Assembly: GCF_963576545.1 (NCBI RefSeq)
Contig: NC_083655.1
Coordinates: 3,177,871 to 3,241,870, forward strand
Source of the DNA: Limanda limanda
Lineage: Eukaryota > Chordata > Actinopteri > Pleuronectiformes > Pleuronectidae
DNA: 64,000 nucleotides
Reading direction: 5' to 3'
This document shows positions 62,605-64,000 of this stretch, one piece after another. Position numbers and translations under genes: made by a program. The notes under the pieces were generated by a model, which saw only the letters and a list, made by a program, of their open reading frames with translations, was not told the origin of the DNA and made no database searches. The stretch's first letter is position 1. Each line of letters begins with the position of its first letter.

Positions 62605-62722
62605 CTTCGTTGTCCTTCAGGGTGAAGTTGGGATTCACCGGCAGCTGGCTGGGCAGAGCGAAGCTGAACCGCTGTCCGTTGGCAAAGTCGTCTTTATCCA
62701 CCGCGGTGACCGTCTGGATCAC
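62605..62722 (-). CDS. cdh7: cdh7 exon: start of extracellular repeat EC5
   Basis: This internal exon of 118 bp on the minus strand has an acceptor (gacgacag) before base 62722 and a donor (GTAATT) after 62605. It translates from its first base as VIQTVTAVDKDD, FANGQRFSFALP and LPVNPNFTLKDNE, plus one base of the next codon. This is the diagnostic opening of the last ectodomain repeat of type II cadherins. The AVDKDD acidic motif corresponds to the calcium-coordinating DxD-type element. The VNPNFTLKDNED signature and the DDFANG segment point to cadherin-7 rather than other type II members. It was too short to be found as an ATG-initiated frame and was identified by translating between splice sites. 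The earlier exons (signal peptide, prodomain, EC1 to EC4) are not in the window. Confidence 0.93.
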
Positions 62723-64000
62723 CTGTCGTCCAGGGAGACAAGAGGACGGGTAAACAACACCTCCATCATTACACCCCCGTGTGATCCCCTCTAATTACAA
62801 GCAGGACAAGTTACACCAACTGGTCCTGTAACATATCTTCCTCCACCCGTCCCTGACAGACAGTGGCTGGTTGGGGCACTGGTCTTCCAGAGCATGTGGC
62901 ATGTGGCTGGCATCTAACACGGCCCGGGGAGCTCTCAGGTCCACCTCGCTGACACTTACGTCAACTTGTTATCCTTAATTGGTAAAAGGTACAGTGAGCT
63001 CGGGGATGGAGCCGCCGGTGAGAGAAAAATGACCTAATATCCTCCGTCACCGTGGGAACGTCTTATCTTCCATGTGAGGTTCCAGGCATCGCTGTGCCGC
63101 TGGTGCACTCTCGAACAAACCTTTGTGTTTGACTGTGCAGTGAAACCAGGAGCTTTGTTTGTGCTCGGGTTCATTTATGTGGATGTTCCGGTTGATGGAG
63201 TTTTCCATCGATAAGGAAAAGAAAACACTAAGTTAATCTGTGGGAAGCAGCGTTATGGGACCTGAGAAACCATCACGTCCTTGTTGGTTTCTAAGTGGAA
63301 ACTCATTCTCTATAATGTAATATTTGGTTTTGAACATTATGAGAGTGTTTCTGCTATTATCCAGGAAGTCATTGATCTTTTGGTGGTCTGTACACTTTCA
63401 TGTTTAGAATGCTTATAGCTGAACTATAGGGTTTGCACCTAAATGCGGAACTATAACTGATAAATCACTGAGAATATTTAAATGTTGACGGAGTCTTTAT
63501 ATATTAGCTGGAGCAGCTCTTCAAGACATTAGCGCACTTGTTTAGGATTCCAGGAAACTCAGAGAGCAAATGTAGATCATCTCACGTGATGCTACAGAGG
63601 AGAAGTGAGGAAAGGAAAAAGTATTAACACAACCAGATTTCCTCTAATCCAAAAAACAGATCATTTAATTTTTTCAGTTCAAAATTAAAAGCACTAATCT
63701 TGATTGTGTGAATGTGTTTTAAAAGCATCATTTGAATGAATGTATAATATTCGACTGCTGTATTGTTGCTCTGTTCACCTGCGGTTTAAAAGACCTATGA
63801 TTAAAACAGCGATTTAACTTTTAATGGGAAGTGTTGATTTGGATTGACACTTGGCAACTAATTAGAAAAATACCGAGCACAGTGGCACGAGCGTTGAGGT
63901 GCAAACAGATTTTAAAAGATTAATGAGCTGCTCCATTCTTTCTCTCACTGTCTCATTCAACACATTATCATTCTTCCCACTTAATCCCACTGGGCCACGG
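62723..64000 (-). other. cdh7: cdh7 intron, 3' part only
   Basis: Sequence upstream of the EC5 exon on the minus strand. I translated the one plausible donor-like site (acttac at about 62965 on the plus strand) and found stop codons directly upstream, so it is not an exon end. No further cadherin exon is visible before the window edge. Confidence 0.7.

Noticed and set aside
62930..63060. Possible further cadherin exon ending at the donor-like acttac near 62965
   Set aside because: The sequence that would be exonic contains stop codons in the needed frames and shows no cadherin motif.

Overview
This is a window from a teleost fish nuclear genome. The evidence is long CA/GT, GA/CT and poly-G tracts, an L2-type LINE with the teleost 3' tail, several hAT elements with BED fingers, and split vertebrate exons. 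No prokaryotic-style gene layout is present. Most of the sequence is intergenic or intronic.

One host gene is visible, on the minus strand. It is the 3' end of a type II classical cadherin, best matched to cadherin-7 (cdh7). Three exons join in frame: 62722-62605 (118 bp, end of the ectodomain), 54245-53994 (252 bp, membrane-proximal ectodomain and transmembrane segment) and 47785-47280 (506 bp, cytoplasmic tail and stop). A polyadenylation signal lies at about 47014-47019. The upstream exons lie beyond base 64000. Everything from 1 to about 47000 is therefore downstream of this gene, and 47786-64000 is almost all cdh7 intron.

The intergenic part holds, in order: a long-armed foldback element with TA flanks (2347-2954); a 7.5-kb tandem array (3987-11456) with a 2126-bp higher-order period made of six alternating short and long monomers; a 17-bp minisatellite of 37 full copies in perfect register (18801-19444); a low-complexity purine-rich block (21300-21960); a 450-bp hAT derivative with a decayed BED finger (22662-23111); a duplicated 190-200-bp repeat (23831-24332); a Charlie-like hAT remnant with 8-bp target-site duplications (26212-27103); a full-length L2-clade LINE of about 5 kb inserted into a second hAT family (34456-39780); and a probable 2.5-kb solo LTR with a cluster of YY1-like motifs (40713-43236). 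A sister copy of that second hAT family sits in the cdh7 intron at 51406-52212 and still carries a BED zinc-finger reading frame.

The most interesting items are these. The LINE ORF1 and ORF2 are in one frame, separated by a single TGA, and ORF2 has no AUG ahead of its endonuclease start. The 2126-bp higher-order repeat has near-identical copies, TATA-like and octamer-like motifs. The minisatellite shows one-sided homogenisation. Two unrelated short hAT derivatives both keep only the BED finger. Nothing supports a prokaryote-like system, a CRISPR array or a further host gene.
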